The translations under genes and the position numbers were made by a program. Shown here one piece after another: positions 33,481-41,426 of a DNA stretch of 64,000 bases (position 1 is the first letter of the stretch; each line of letters opens with the position of its first letter). Origin of the DNA: Halarchaeum grantii (GTDB lineage Archaea > Halobacteriota > Halobacteria > Halobacteriales > Halobacteriaceae); NCBI RefSeq assembly GCF_014647455.2, contig NZ_BMPF01000003.1, positions 1 through 64,000 on the forward strand. The letters are read 5' to 3'. The notes beneath the pieces were generated by a model. It was not told the origin of the DNA and did not search any database. It worked only from the letters and a program-made list of their open reading frames with translations.

Positions 33481-34208
33481 GGCGCCAACGAGAGAGTCCG
33501 TAACCACAGGACTCGACGGCGCTCATCGCCGTCAACGAATCGCGGTGTCTGCCCGGGTCGGCTACTGGTGGGTGTGTTCGTCCGCGGCGGTCGTCGCAGC
33601 GGTCTGTGCCGGATTCTCGTTCTTGTGCTGGTTACGCTGTGGCGTCGTGGGGTGTTACGACAGTGTAAGCGGGATAGCGGTAGCCCGTCGTGTGGCTGTG
33701 GCTGCCGCGTAGAGCGTTTCCTGTCGTGCAGCGGGCGAACGGTCGCTCAAGTGATGTACGGGTGGTCGTCGTGGTCTGCGAGGAGATCTGGGCCGTTCAC
33801 ACGAGTAGCGGCATGGAAGCTCACGACTTCACTCGTCGGCCACTGACGGTGACTCGCTCTCGCCCGGCGTCCACGTCACTGGGGTGGAGTGCGCCTCAGC
33901 GAACGGGTGCGGCATGGACGACGCAGCGTCTCCCCCATCGGATCGATGGCGACGACGATGCGTGGTTCTCGCTGGCGAGCTCGGAGCACGCCGCGGCGAC
34001 ACTGTCGAGATACCGCGTTCGTCACGCCTGTTCCGTGACGTCACGTGTGAGACAGTCGGTGTCCAGGCTTGTCTTCGTGTCCGTCGTCTCCTTCGGCGGG
34101 AGCGTTTCACTCACGTCGCCTTGGGCGGGTGTGTAGACGTCGATGACTTGGTACTATCGAGCATCCCAGGAGGAACACTTTTGCATAGATCGGGACTATT
34201 TGCACATC
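33481..34208. other. Region with TnpB and family-A remnants
   Basis: There is a weak 55-codon frame with two hydrophobic stretches at 33545-33712 (GTG start) that may be a small membrane protein or noise. A TnpB tail remnant (33800-33845: MEAHDFTRRPLT and an imperfect hairpin TCACGACT-TC-ACTCGTC) is followed by a copy of repeat family A. No intact gene is supported. Confidence 0.45.
33829..34080 (+). repeat. Remnant of dispersed sequence family A, copy 2
   Basis: The DNA matches the copy at 39.4 kb: GACTCGCTCTCGCCCGGCGT, then in another frame IDGDDDAWFSLASSEHAAAT and LSRYRVRHA. The same peptide pieces in the same order occur at 39480-39580. All copies are frameshifted. Confidence 0.55.
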
Positions 34209-34895
34209 ATGCAAGAGCAGGCGGGTGTGAGACTCAACTTTCCGTTTCCGGAAGAGCGAGTGTTCCGCTACCAAGCGATGCAGGACATTCTCCATCATCT
34301 GGTAAACAACCCATTCGAGCAGTTCACACAGCGCGAGTTGGCGACGATCACGGGCGCGGACGTCTCGACCGTCTCTCGGTCGCTCGACCTCCTCGAACAA
34401 CTCGGCGTACTGGTCGTTGAAGAGGGGAAACCAAGTCACATCAGTATGAAACAGGATCACCTCCAACGATCGGATCCTCTCTTCACCGTCCCACAAACGG
34501 AGTTCCGCGAACCGATTCAGGCCTTCCTCGACGAGTTACATACGCGAGTCGGGACCGGAGATCACGTAACCGAAATCGTGGGGGTTGTACTCTTTGGCAG
34601 CGTCGCACGCGGCACTGCGGATCGAAGCAGCGACATCGACCTCCTCGTCATCATCGACGGGGATGGGACATACGCTCGGCGAGTGGGCTCAAAGACCGCT
34701 CGGGCGATAGAGGGCCGCTCGTTCGAGGGAGATCGATACGAATTCGAGGTTCTCATTGAGACACCTGACTCGGCCACGTCTCACGGCCACGACCTCGGAG
34801 AGATCTTCGACGAAGGGATCATCCTCGAACGGTCTGATGCGCTCGCTGATATTGAACGGGCCGTGTATGCGGACGGACAAGAGGATGATTCCTGA
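34209..34895 (+). CDS. MNT-family nucleotidyltransferase with winged helix (MNT-HEPN pair)
   Basis: The 228-residue protein (ATG 34209, MQEQAGVRLNFPFPEERVFR) joins a winged helix (about 25-85: TQRELATITGADVSTVSRSL) to a minimal nucleotidyltransferase with LFGSVARG (128-135) and SDIDLLV (141-147), where D142 and D144 bind metal. MNT proteins neutralise HEPN toxins, in known cases by AMP addition to the HEPN tyrosine. The HEPN gene follows with a one-base overlap. ATG 34143 is an alternative start with a TATA-like run between the two. Confidence 0.85.
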   Translation: MQEQAGVRLNFPFPEERVFRYQAMQDILHHLVNNPFEQFTQRELATITGADVSTVSRSLDLLEQLGVLVVEEGKPSHISMKQDHLQRSDPLFTVPQTEFREPIQAFLDELHTRVGTGDHVTEIVGVVLFGSVARGTADRSSDIDLLVIIDGDGTYARRVGSKTARAIEGRSFEGDRYEFEVLIETPDSATSHGHDLGEIFDEGIILERSDALADIERAVYADGQEDDS

Positions 34896-35389
34896 TGCCG
34901 ATCACGTTCGACGACGTCGAGCCAGAACTCTCCGATGCGGAAGACGCCTTCCGATATGGATCACAAGATGCCGAAGCTGGACTTGACGTCTCCGATGCAA
35001 GCTTTGTCCAACTCCGGAAGGCATGCAGGTCTTTGTCCGGTGCCGACGTTCTCCTTGAAGATGGTTACTACACGCTGACGATCGAGGCAGCGTTCACGTC
35101 TATCGAGAAGAGTCTGCTCTTCTGGCTGATCGACGAGAGCCACCAAGATCCGGCGAACCCACCGCAATCACATACGACGGCGATTAATCGTAGTGCGGAT
35201 GTCGGATTGATCAGCGAAGAGGTCGCAGAGCGACTGGACGACCTCTGGAAGGAAAATCGCGCTCAAACGTACTACCAAGATGGAATCGCGACACGTGAAC
35301 GAGCAAGAGCGATGCTCGCGCTCGCAGATCGGGTCCACTCGCACGTTGTCAATCTAGCCGGAATCCGCCACGAGTGCATCTGCGATTGA
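34895..35389 (+). CDS. HEPN-domain protein, partner of MNT
   Basis: The 164-residue, mostly helical protein has the pattern of HEPN toxins: long helices around TIEAAFTSIEKSLLFWLIDE and a late basic/aromatic motif ENRAQTYYQDG (R122, then tyrosines 126-127). The classical RX4-6H motif lacks its histidine, as in some haloarchaeal HEPN proteins, so RNase activity may be altered. It overlaps the MNT stop by one base, which supports a toxin-antitoxin operon. Confidence 0.78.
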   Translation: MPITFDDVEPELSDAEDAFRYGSQDAEAGLDVSDASFVQLRKACRSLSGADVLLEDGYYTLTIEAAFTSIEKSLLFWLIDESHQDPANPPQSHTTAINRSADVGLISEEVAERLDDLWKENRAQTYYQDGIATRERARAMLALADRVHSHVVNLAGIRHECICD

Positions 35390-35411
35390 TAGCGCCTTCC
35401 GACTGGACTAT

Positions 35412-35453
35412 TTAATCAACAGCCGAACTACCTGTTCTGCATTTGTTGGTTAA
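35412..35453. repeat. Palindromic element, copy 2
   Basis: Left arm TTAATCAACA (35412-35421, one mismatch) and right arm TGTTGGTTAA (35444-35453) around a 22-base spacer. It opens a decayed copy of sequence family A, as at 39076. Confidence 0.65.
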
Positions 35454-35860
35454 GAACCCCCCTGCTCGATGCTCTAGCGCAGTCAGAACCCGCTCTTGGG
35501 GCTGCATGCTCGGCGTCCTCACTCGTCGCGAGGAGAACGACGGAATCAACTGGAACACTACGAGCACGCACTCGACGGCGATGTGGACTCGTTCTGGAAA
35601 CCCGTCAGACGATTGAGGGAGCCACACCCCTGTCTCGGCGAAAGCGTACGAAACGTACTGTCCATCTGCTGTATCCGTAGGGAGCATGCGAAACCTCCTG
35701 TCCGCATCTCAAGTGTTGGTCGGTCCCCTCACCGAGCCGTCTTGGACGGCGACTCGCTCCTGCCCCACGTCCGCGCCACCGTCGAGGAGTGCAATGTTGT
35801 GCTCCTTGGCGAACGAGTGAGGCTGGTCACTGACGGCGCGGCGCCTCCCCAAACGCGTCG
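35454..35860 (+). repeat. Remnant of dispersed sequence family A, copy 3
   Basis: From the palindrome onward the DNA parallels 39118-39450: GATGCTCTAGCGCA, CGAGAACGA, CTCGACGGCGATGTGGAC, the TACGAAACGTACTGTCC motif (35645-35663), then SLLPHVRATVEECNVVLL and GERVRLVTDGA. Multiple frameshifts and indels separate the pieces. Confidence 0.6.
35645..35663 (+). repeat. TACGAAACGTACTGTCC motif, copy 2
   Basis: CGTACGAAACGTACTGTCC with the perfect palindrome TACG-AAA-CGTA inside it. A degraded second version (GCATGCGAAACCTCCTGTCC) follows at about 35684. Confidence 0.5.
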
Positions 35861-36119
35861 TCGTCGCGGCCGGTCTGGAGGTACTCGATGACGCCCGTCG
35901 TCGACTCGTCCATCGCGTCCCAGTCGGCATCGCGAGGTTGGGATACTCGTATGGCCCGTGAGACCGGTGAGAGTACGCCGCCGACGTCGCCCCGTGGGCG
36001 CGTCGTGCTCGCGCGTCCCGGTTGGAGGGCCGCGTAGTCCGAACTCGTCTTGTTTGATCTGGTGCTCGGCGTGGGCGTCGCGTATCGACGGCTAGCTTCC
36101 TGCCCGGTCTGGACTGTGG
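35861..36119. other. Intergenic debris
   Basis: No gene is supported between the family-A copy and the minus-strand gene at 36120. Confidence 0.3.
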
Positions 36120-36542
36120 CTACGTGGCGCGTGCGTCTCTGACGGCTTCTTCGAGCGCGGCGCCGACCTCGCGGGTTTCCACGGGGACGACGAGAATGAC
36201 GGGTTCGTGGAAGTCCGCGAACGAAATCTCGTCGAGGGGGCGCACGTGCGTGTAGTCGTGCTGGAGCGTTCCATCGACCCCGATATCGATCGCGAGGCAG
36301 GTCGCGCGGCCGGTGTCGGCCTCCCCGCGCCGTCGAGCGGCACGTACGGAACTGATGATGTCGTTTCGGACGTGCGAGGTGCCGCTGGCGAGCGTCTGCT
36401 GCAGCGCACGGAGCACCCGCGTCGCGGTTTCGTCATCGTCGTGAAGGATGGAGACGCCAGCCATACGGAACGATTCGTCCGCGATCAGTGAAAAACGCTC
36501 GGCGGTCGCGACTGTCGTCCGTTGAGTACTGCGCCACTCCAT
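36120..36542 (-). CDS. Hypothetical protein
   Basis: The 140-residue protein (ATG 36542, MEWRSTQRTTVATAERFSLI) contains a helical stretch (ATRVLRALQQTLASGTSHVR) followed by strands (CLAIDIGVDG, EPVILVVPVETREVG) and a C-terminal helix. ATG 36464 (MAGVSILHDDDE) is a shorter alternative. No known motif. It is divergent from the DUF7342-like module 2 across 146 bases that contain that module's operator repeats. Confidence 0.5.
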   Translation of the reverse strand: MEWRSTQRTTVATAERFSLIADESFRMAGVSILHDDDETATRVLRALQQTLASGTSHVRNDIISSVRAARRRGEADTGRATCLAIDIGVDGTLQHDYTHVRPLDEISFADFHEPVILVVPVETREVGAALEEAVRDARAT

Positions 36543-36633
36543 AACACACCGCCTGGGAGCTCGCCGTTCGCCACACCGAGCGCACGACGGATCTGCGGCC
36601 CCACTCAATCAGCAATCCGAACACCCTCGCCTT

Positions 36634-36669
36634 AGATATATCTCGTCTATACACAAGATATATCGTCTA
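36634..36669. promoter_or_regulatory. Direct-repeat operator candidate upstream of module 2
   Basis: AGATATATCTCGTCT (36634-36648) and AGATATATCGTCT (36656-36668) are direct repeats 22 bases apart, 20 bases before ATG 36689. The arrangement copies that of module 1 (15-mers 21 bases apart) with a different sequence. Confidence 0.6.
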
Positions 36670-36688
36670 GTAGCGACGATAGCTGTAT

Positions 36689-37243
36689 ATGAGCGAGGAG
36701 TCCCCGGGGGCCGCTCCGTCGTCCGGAGTTGATGGTGAGGCACGGAGTCGCTGGACCGACGAGCGGACCACCTTCCAACGTGTCTACGATATCGTCACGA
36801 CACTCTCTACCTACGAGACCGTGAGCGAGATTGCGGAGCAGGCGTCGTGTTCGACGGACGGTGCCCGTGATGCACTCTCGCAGCTCGACGAGATGGGGAT
36901 CGTCGAGACACGCGGGAGCCGCCCTGTCGAGTATCGCCGCAACGAGGCGTACTTTCGCTGGAAGCGTATCGAGGATCTCGCTCGAGACTACACCCCGAGC
37001 GAACTCCGCGCCCAAATCGACGACCTCATCCAGGAAGACGACACGCTCCAAGAGCGGTTCGACGCGCCGAGTCCTGACGCCGTCTCTCCCCACGAGTTCG
37101 AGGACGTCGACCACGAGACGATCCACGACCGCTGGGACGCGCTGAGTCGGTGGCGGAGTATCCGCCACGACATCGAGGTCCTCCAGCAGGCCGCCCACCG
37201 CGCTGAACAACGCCGAGACACCAGCGACACCGCCTCTCCCTGA
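36689..37243 (+). CDS. Winged-helix protein of two-gene module, copy 2 (DUF7342-like)
   Basis: The 184-residue protein has a winged helix at about 25-85 (FQRVYDIVTTLSTYETVSEI, CSTDGARDALSQLDEMGIVE, wing VEYRRNEAYFRWKRIEDLAR) and a helical C-terminal domain. The RRNEAYFxWKR signature equals ERNEAYLQWRR at 7871. The RWDRHP-motif gene follows after 12 bases. Likely antitoxin and autorepressor acting at the direct repeats just upstream. Confidence 0.75.
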   Translation: MSEESPGAAPSSGVDGEARSRWTDERTTFQRVYDIVTTLSTYETVSEIAEQASCSTDGARDALSQLDEMGIVETRGSRPVEYRRNEAYFRWKRIEDLARDYTPSELRAQIDDLIQEDDTLQERFDAPSPDAVSPHEFEDVDHETIHDRWDALSRWRSIRHDIEVLQQAAHRAEQRRDTSDTASP

Positions 37244-37255
37244 CCCCCGATCTCG

Positions 37256-37696
37256 ATGCCGCCAACGCCAGACGGGGATGATCAGACTCCGCAGGGCCGT
37301 CTCGACGCGACGACGCTTCGAACACTCGGTCGCCGCGCAGTGACACATCCTCTCGTTGCGGCGTGGTCCTTCGAACCGACCGCCATCTCACCTCGATTTC
37401 TCGAGATTGAACTCGACGCCGACGCCTACCCTGTGGACGTCGACGCTGTCCGGCTCGAACTCCATTGGTTTACGACTGACGACTACTACGTCCACTACAT
37501 CGAGACGCGCGATACCGAGTACTACCAGTGTCGGTGGGACCGCCATCCGAAGACGGACGCGCCCCGAAGCCATTTCCACCTGCCGCCGAACGCTGGGACC
37601 GCTATCGAATCTCCACTCGGGACACACGCACTCGAGGTTCTCTTCACGATCCTCGATTGGGTGAGCGAGCGTGTCTCCGAACTCCACGAGAGCTGA
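37256..37696 (+). CDS. RWDRHP-motif protein of two-gene module, copy 2
   Basis: The 146-residue protein has strands DVDAVRLELHWFTTDDYYVH, then CRWDRHPKTDAPRSHFHLPP and a C-terminal helix (HALEVLFTILDWVSERVSEL). It shares layout and motif with the proteins at 8443 and 41951. As with those, an Asp-Arg-His-Pro box and a HxH box sit in the middle. Function unknown; candidate toxin. Confidence 0.65.
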   Translation: MPPTPDGDDQTPQGRLDATTLRTLGRRAVTHPLVAAWSFEPTAISPRFLEIELDADAYPVDVDAVRLELHWFTTDDYYVHYIETRDTEYYQCRWDRHPKTDAPRSHFHLPPNAGTAIESPLGTHALEVLFTILDWVSERVSELHES

Positions 37697-37775
37697 AGCG
37701 TGTTCCAAAGGCTCGATACCCTGGGCCTGCAGAGGACCGTTCGCCGTCGTAGACGAGCGTCGAGATCGAGAAGGA

Positions 37776-38060
37776 CTACTGCTGGTTGAGAAGTACTTCG
37801 GATACGGCAATCCCGTCTCGATCGCTGGTCGTGGTCTCGATGGCGTGTTCGAGGCGCGCGACGTCGCGTGCGAGACGCTCAATGTCTGTCTCGTCGCGCG
37901 TCTCACTCGCGTCGCCTCCGGTGGGCGTGTAGACGTCGGTGGTGATGCGGCAGGCGCGTTCGATGGTCGCGTCGCCGTAGGCTCTTCCGTCGGAGTAGTG
38001 TGGGTCGTCCCATTTCGCGCGGTAGAGCTCGGAGTCGCGGAAGAGGCGGTCCATCGTGGT
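37776..38060 (-). pseudogene. C-terminal fragment of a primase-polymerase
   Basis: The minus strand reads MDRLFRDSELYRAKWDDPHY, SDGRAYGDATIERACRITTD, then a coiled coil. This matches MDRLFRESGLLREKWDEVHY and ADGSAYGEKTIERAVQQTSE of the intact protein at 417. The catalytic part is missing, so this is the leftover of a second replication gene, suggesting two related elements were once present. Confidence 0.72.
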
Positions 38061-38157
38061 GCTGGGCCGAGTACATGGGCGATCCGGACTGGTTCTCGGA
38101 CTCCGTCTGAGGGGGTCCGTCGAAAGCTAGTTGTCGCTGTATGCAGTCCGTATACAT

Positions 38158-38356
38158 ATGAGCACGTCCATCCGGGTGTCGGACGACACGAAACGGAAGC
38201 TGGAGAGCCTGAAGCGGGACGATGAGACGTTTGACGAACTTCTCGAACGCCTCGTGGAGAGCGAGAAGCCCCATCGACATTGGGGCGTGGAGCGAGGAGA
38301 AGGCTGACCGCGCGCGGGCGTCGGTGAAGCGCTCTCGGGAGAGCTTCGAGCGGTGA
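38158..38356 (+). pseudogene. vapB: VapB-like antitoxin with C-terminal frameshift
   Basis: ATG 38158 encodes MSTSIRVSDDTKRKLESLKR and DDETFDELLERLVESEKP, a ribbon-helix-helix antitoxin N-terminus. A run of four C (38269-38272) shifts the frame: as read, it ends early at TGA 38305-38307 (49 residues). With three C it would continue IDIGAWSEEKADRARASVKR and end at TGA 38354-38356, overlapping the vapC GTG by 4 nt. The lost tail is the part that usually wraps the toxin. Confidence 0.72.
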
Positions 38357-38751
38357 CGTTCCTCGATTCCTCGGTCATCATCGACATGCTCGAGGGCGTG
38401 CCCGATGTCGTTGAGTACGTCGAGAGCCGGGGGCAGCCCTACCTCACATCCGCCATCTGCGTCTTCGAGGTTGTGAACGGAGAGGTCGGCGCCGGAACCA
38501 CCGACGTTGTCGCGGTCCGGCAGGACTTCGGTGGCGTTCGCTCCCTCGACCTCACCGAACAAATCGCCTTGGAGGCGGGGCGGATGCAAGACCAGCTGAT
38601 GGACAACGGCGAACGGGTGGCCGCGCGCGATCTCCTCATCGCGGCCACCGCGCGGTCTACCGGTGACGAACTCATCGTCTCGGATGGCGATTTCGAGACG
38701 CAGCTTCTCACGGACCTGCTGGACGTCACAAACCTCCGTGAGGACGACTGA
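38353..38751 (+). CDS. vapC: VapC-family PIN-domain toxin
   Basis: The 132-residue protein starts at GTG 38353. PIN motifs are present: D5 (FLDSSVIIDMLEG), the glutamate in CVFEVVNGE, D93 region (AARDLLIAATA) and the final DELIVSDGDFE. VapC toxins cleave tRNA or rRNA. It sits directly behind the VapB gene, whose reading frame is shifted upstream, so toxin control may be altered. Confidence 0.85.
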   Translation: MTFLDSSVIIDMLEGVPDVVEYVESRGQPYLTSAICVFEVVNGEVGAGTTDVVAVRQDFGGVRSLDLTEQIALEAGRMQDQLMDNGERVAARDLLIAATARSTGDELIVSDGDFETQLLTDLLDVTNLREDD

Positions 38752-38863
38752 CGTCCGACCTCGCTTCGTCAGCGGAGGGGGTTCCCTTGTTCGACTCTGC
38801 GCTCTCTGTGTACCGGTCGACCGCACCGGGAGCCACCTGAAGTGCCGCTGAGAGGCTCCGCAC

Positions 38864-38995
38864 GGCGACGAGATCCGTGTCGTCGCGGTGCCGATGCATG
38901 GCGAAATCCCGACCGGGACGTTCTACTCGAGTGTGGACCAGTGCGGTGCGGAGGACTTTCACGCGTGGTGCGCGTGGATCGACGAATACTGCTGA
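38864..38995 (+). pseudogene. Fragment of an unknown gene
   Basis: A frame without a start reads DEIRVVAVPMHGEIPTGTFY, SSVDQCGAEDFHAWCAWIDE and YC before TGA 38993-38995. It looks coding (strand, then aromatic helix) but has no recognisable beginning. It lies just before the third palindromic element. Confidence 0.35.
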
Positions 38996-39075
38996 ATACG
39001 GCACTCCGAGACATCGTCGAGTACCTCAGTGGGATCGCCGGACGCGATGTCGATCTTCCACGTGTGGGGGACGAT

Positions 39076-39117
39076 TTAACCAACAGCCGGACTAGCTGGC
39101 CCGTGTTTGTTGGTTAA
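39076..39117. repeat. Palindromic element, copy 3
   Basis: Perfect arms TTAACCAACA (39076-39085) and TGTTGGTTAA (39108-39117) around a 22-base spacer. The spacer GCCGGACTAGCTGGCCCG is similar to GCCGAACTACCTGTTCTG of copy 2. Confidence 0.7.
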
Positions 39118-39690
39118 GACTACTTCCGATCGATGCTCTAGCGCATTCAGGACCATTCCTCAGACCTGCTCGGATTTCCCACTCGCCACGACGAGAACGA
39201 GGGGCTGAGTGGTGGGCAACAGTAGAGTACGCACTCGACGGCGATGTGGACCTCGTTCTGGAGACGCGTCGAGCGATCGAGGGCGCGGACGCCCGCTAAC
39301 CATTACAGGAAAAGCATACGAAACGTACTGTCCGTCCCTCGCGTACTGGTCGTGTTCTCCGTCGAGTCGTCGCGGACGGCGACTCGCCCCTGCCCGGCGT
39401 CCGCGTCACCGCACGGGAGTGCGATGTGGTGCTCCCCGGCGAACGGGTGCGGCTGGTCACTGACGGCACGGCGTCTCCCCGGGCTGATCGACGGCGACGA
39501 CGATGCGTCGTTCCCGCTGGCGAGCTCGGAGCACGCGGCGGCGCCGCTATCGAGATATCGTGTTCGCCACGGCCGCCTGCTCTGCGACGTCGAGCACGAG
39601 GCGTTCGGTGTTCGGGGTCGTGTCGTCGCTCGTCGCCCCCACATCCGGAACGGGCGACTCGTGAGTGCGGCTGAACAAGGTTCACATTGC
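39118..39690 (+). repeat. Dispersed sequence family A, longest copy
   Basis: This stretch is the most complete copy. It carries CTCGACGGCGATGTGGAC, the CATACGAAACGTACTGTCC motif (39315-39333), SPLPGVRVTARECDVVLP and GERVRLVTDGTA in one frame, then LIDGDDDASFPLASSEHAAA and LSRYRVRHGRLLCDVEHEAF in another. It appears to be a decayed gene or element head that has spread through the island. Family unknown. Confidence 0.6.
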
Positions 39691-39718
39691 TTGCGTACCC
39701 ATACACAAACACAAGACT

Positions 39719-40018
39719 CTGCCGTCGAAGAATATCGGCCTCCGCGAGGACGTCTACGACCGCCTCAAGGCGCACAAGCGCGGCGACGAGAGTTTCAGCG
39801 AGACGCTGGAGCGCCTCCTCGATGACGTCGACGGCGATTGGCGAACCCATATTGGCTTCCTCAGTGGGGCGGACGCCGAGGAACTCGAAGCCGAGGTCGA
39901 ACGTGGCCTCGATGAACTCGACGACTCGATGGCTGGTCTTGGCGACCGAATCGACACCGCCTTCGCCGACGGCGAGGAGGACACGTCACTGACCCACATA
40001 GATACTCCATATGCATAA
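39719..40018 (+). CDS. Orphan VapB-like antitoxin, CTG start inferred
   Basis: The frame encodes SKNIGLREDVYDRLKAHKRG, DESFSETLERLLDDVDGDWR and an acidic helical tail, the standard haloarchaeal VapB antitoxin. Relatives begin just before 'NIGLRED'; here the codon in that place is CTG (39719-39721), and GTG 39665 would add 18 odd residues. The promoter-like ACCCATACACAAAC precedes it. No VapC follows, so it may be a leftover or a trans-acting antitoxin. Confidence 0.6.
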   Translation: MPSKNIGLREDVYDRLKAHKRGDESFSETLERLLDDVDGDWRTHIGFLSGADAEELEAEVERGLDELDDSMAGLGDRIDTAFADGEEDTSLTHIDTPYA

Positions 40019-40097
40019 TACTCCGATCTACTGCCGACTTCTATGTGTTTGTAGTCCGTAGATTCATAATTCCTCGGTGCGTCCTTTCGATACGTGC

Positions 40098-41276
40098 ATG
40101 CAGGAAACCGAACTGGAAGACTCAGCTCCGGGCACACTCGTCTCCTACGGGAGGCAGTCCTACTACAAGCCCGACCCACTTCCTCCGTCTCGATCACTCG
40201 ACCTCGACGCATCCTTCTACGAGACGCTCGCTGACGCGACGTTCTGGTTGGGGCAGCTGAGTGGCATCAGTCGCGAACTCGACTTCCCACCGGTGCTCTA
40301 TACGTCACTCTTGCGCAAGGAAGCGATGGAGTCCGCGGAGATCGAGGGCGCAGACGTCGACTATAACGCACTGTACGGTCTCGAAACGCGAACACTCGAC
40401 GACGCGACCGGTGAATCCACAGCGGACGAGCGGGCACTTGCGGACACGAAGGATACCCAAGAAGTGTTGAACTACGAAGCAGCGATACTCGACGGGATCG
40501 ACGCCCTCGACGACGACGCCGAGATTACCGTTGAATTGCTCCATCAACTCCACGAGACTCTCTTGACGGGCGTCCCCGACGCTCGCGTCGACACCGACAC
40601 CATCGGTGCATACAAGACGATTCCGAATCATCTGGGTGACTTCCTCCCACCGGTACCGGGTGCTGTTGGTGGATTGATGGACGCGCTCATCACCTACTAC
40701 CGGACGGGCGGTCGCTACCACCCGCTCGTGGATATCGGGCTCTTTCACTATCAGTTCGAGACGATCCATCCCTATGGCGATGGGAACGGTCGCCTCGGTC
40801 GCCTCCTCATCACGCTCCAACTCTACGATCACGGGTATCTAGAGCGCCCGAATCTCTACCTGAGTGAGTACTTCAATCGGAATAAGGCGATGTACGTCGA
40901 TCGGATGAATGCCGTTCGGACGCGTGGGGACTGGGAGGCATGGCTCTCCTTCTTCGTGCGTGGCATCGCCCGACAAGCACACGAATCGGTCAAGCGAACA
41001 CTCGCTCTCGACGACCTCCGCCGAACATACGAGGAAGAGTATGGGGGTGTCGCATACACGAAGCACCGACTCGCCTGCACACTCTTCGAGCAGCCGTACC
41101 TCACGACGAAGACCGTCATGCAACGCTTCGACGTCGAGCAATCCACCGCCTATCGGGCGATCACCGCGCTCGAAGATGCCGGCGTCCTCGAGGAAGTTCC
41201 CGGGGGCGGCCGCCGACAGGAGTATCGCGCTCGCGAGATCTTCGACATCCTCGAACAACCACCGCAAACGTACTAG
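40098..41276 (+). CDS. Fic-family protein with winged-helix C-terminus
   Basis: The 392-residue protein has a Fic N-terminal domain with inhibitory motif SAEIEG (79-84, the (S/T)xxxE(G/N) helix of self-inhibited Fic enzymes), the active loop HPYGDGNGRLGR (224-235) and a C-terminal winged helix (about 310-392). It would AMPylate a protein target, with autoinhibition built in. A near-identical copy of the last 270 bp is fused to another gene at 48757-49027. ATG 40098 is preferred to GTG 40077. Confidence 0.88.
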   Translation: MQETELEDSAPGTLVSYGRQSYYKPDPLPPSRSLDLDASFYETLADATFWLGQLSGISRELDFPPVLYTSLLRKEAMESAEIEGADVDYNALYGLETRTLDDATGESTADERALADTKDTQEVLNYEAAILDGIDALDDDAEITVELLHQLHETLLTGVPDARVDTDTIGAYKTIPNHLGDFLPPVPGAVGGLMDALITYYRTGGRYHPLVDIGLFHYQFETIHPYGDGNGRLGRLLITLQLYDHGYLERPNLYLSEYFNRNKAMYVDRMNAVRTRGDWEAWLSFFVRGIARQAHESVKRTLALDDLRRTYEEEYGGVAYTKHRLACTLFEQPYLTTKTVMQRFDVEQSTAYRAITALEDAGVLEEVPGGGRRQEYRAREIFDILEQPPQTY

Positions 41277-41361
41277 GCAAGTCGCTCGCGACGCCAGTGC
41301 GGTCAACACCCGCGAATACGTCCGATCGCCGGCTACCTGCTAATCGGATGGTACGTTGACG

Positions 41362-41388
41362 CCAGCAATTCACTCAGATATTTGCTGG
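41362..41388. promoter_or_regulatory. Inverted-repeat operator candidate upstream of module 3
   Basis: CCAGCAA (41362-41368) and TTGCTGG (41382-41388) are exact inverted repeats, 39 bases before ATG 41427. It replaces the direct repeats seen upstream of modules 1 and 2. Confidence 0.5.
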
Positions 41389-41426
41389 AGAGAACCTATA
41401 TCTGTGTGCAGTTCGTAGCGTCGCGT

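Noticed and set aside
33545-33712. Small hydrophobic ORF as a membrane protein gene
   Set aside because: Composition is biased and it lies in a remnant-rich region; mentioned in the gap entry only.
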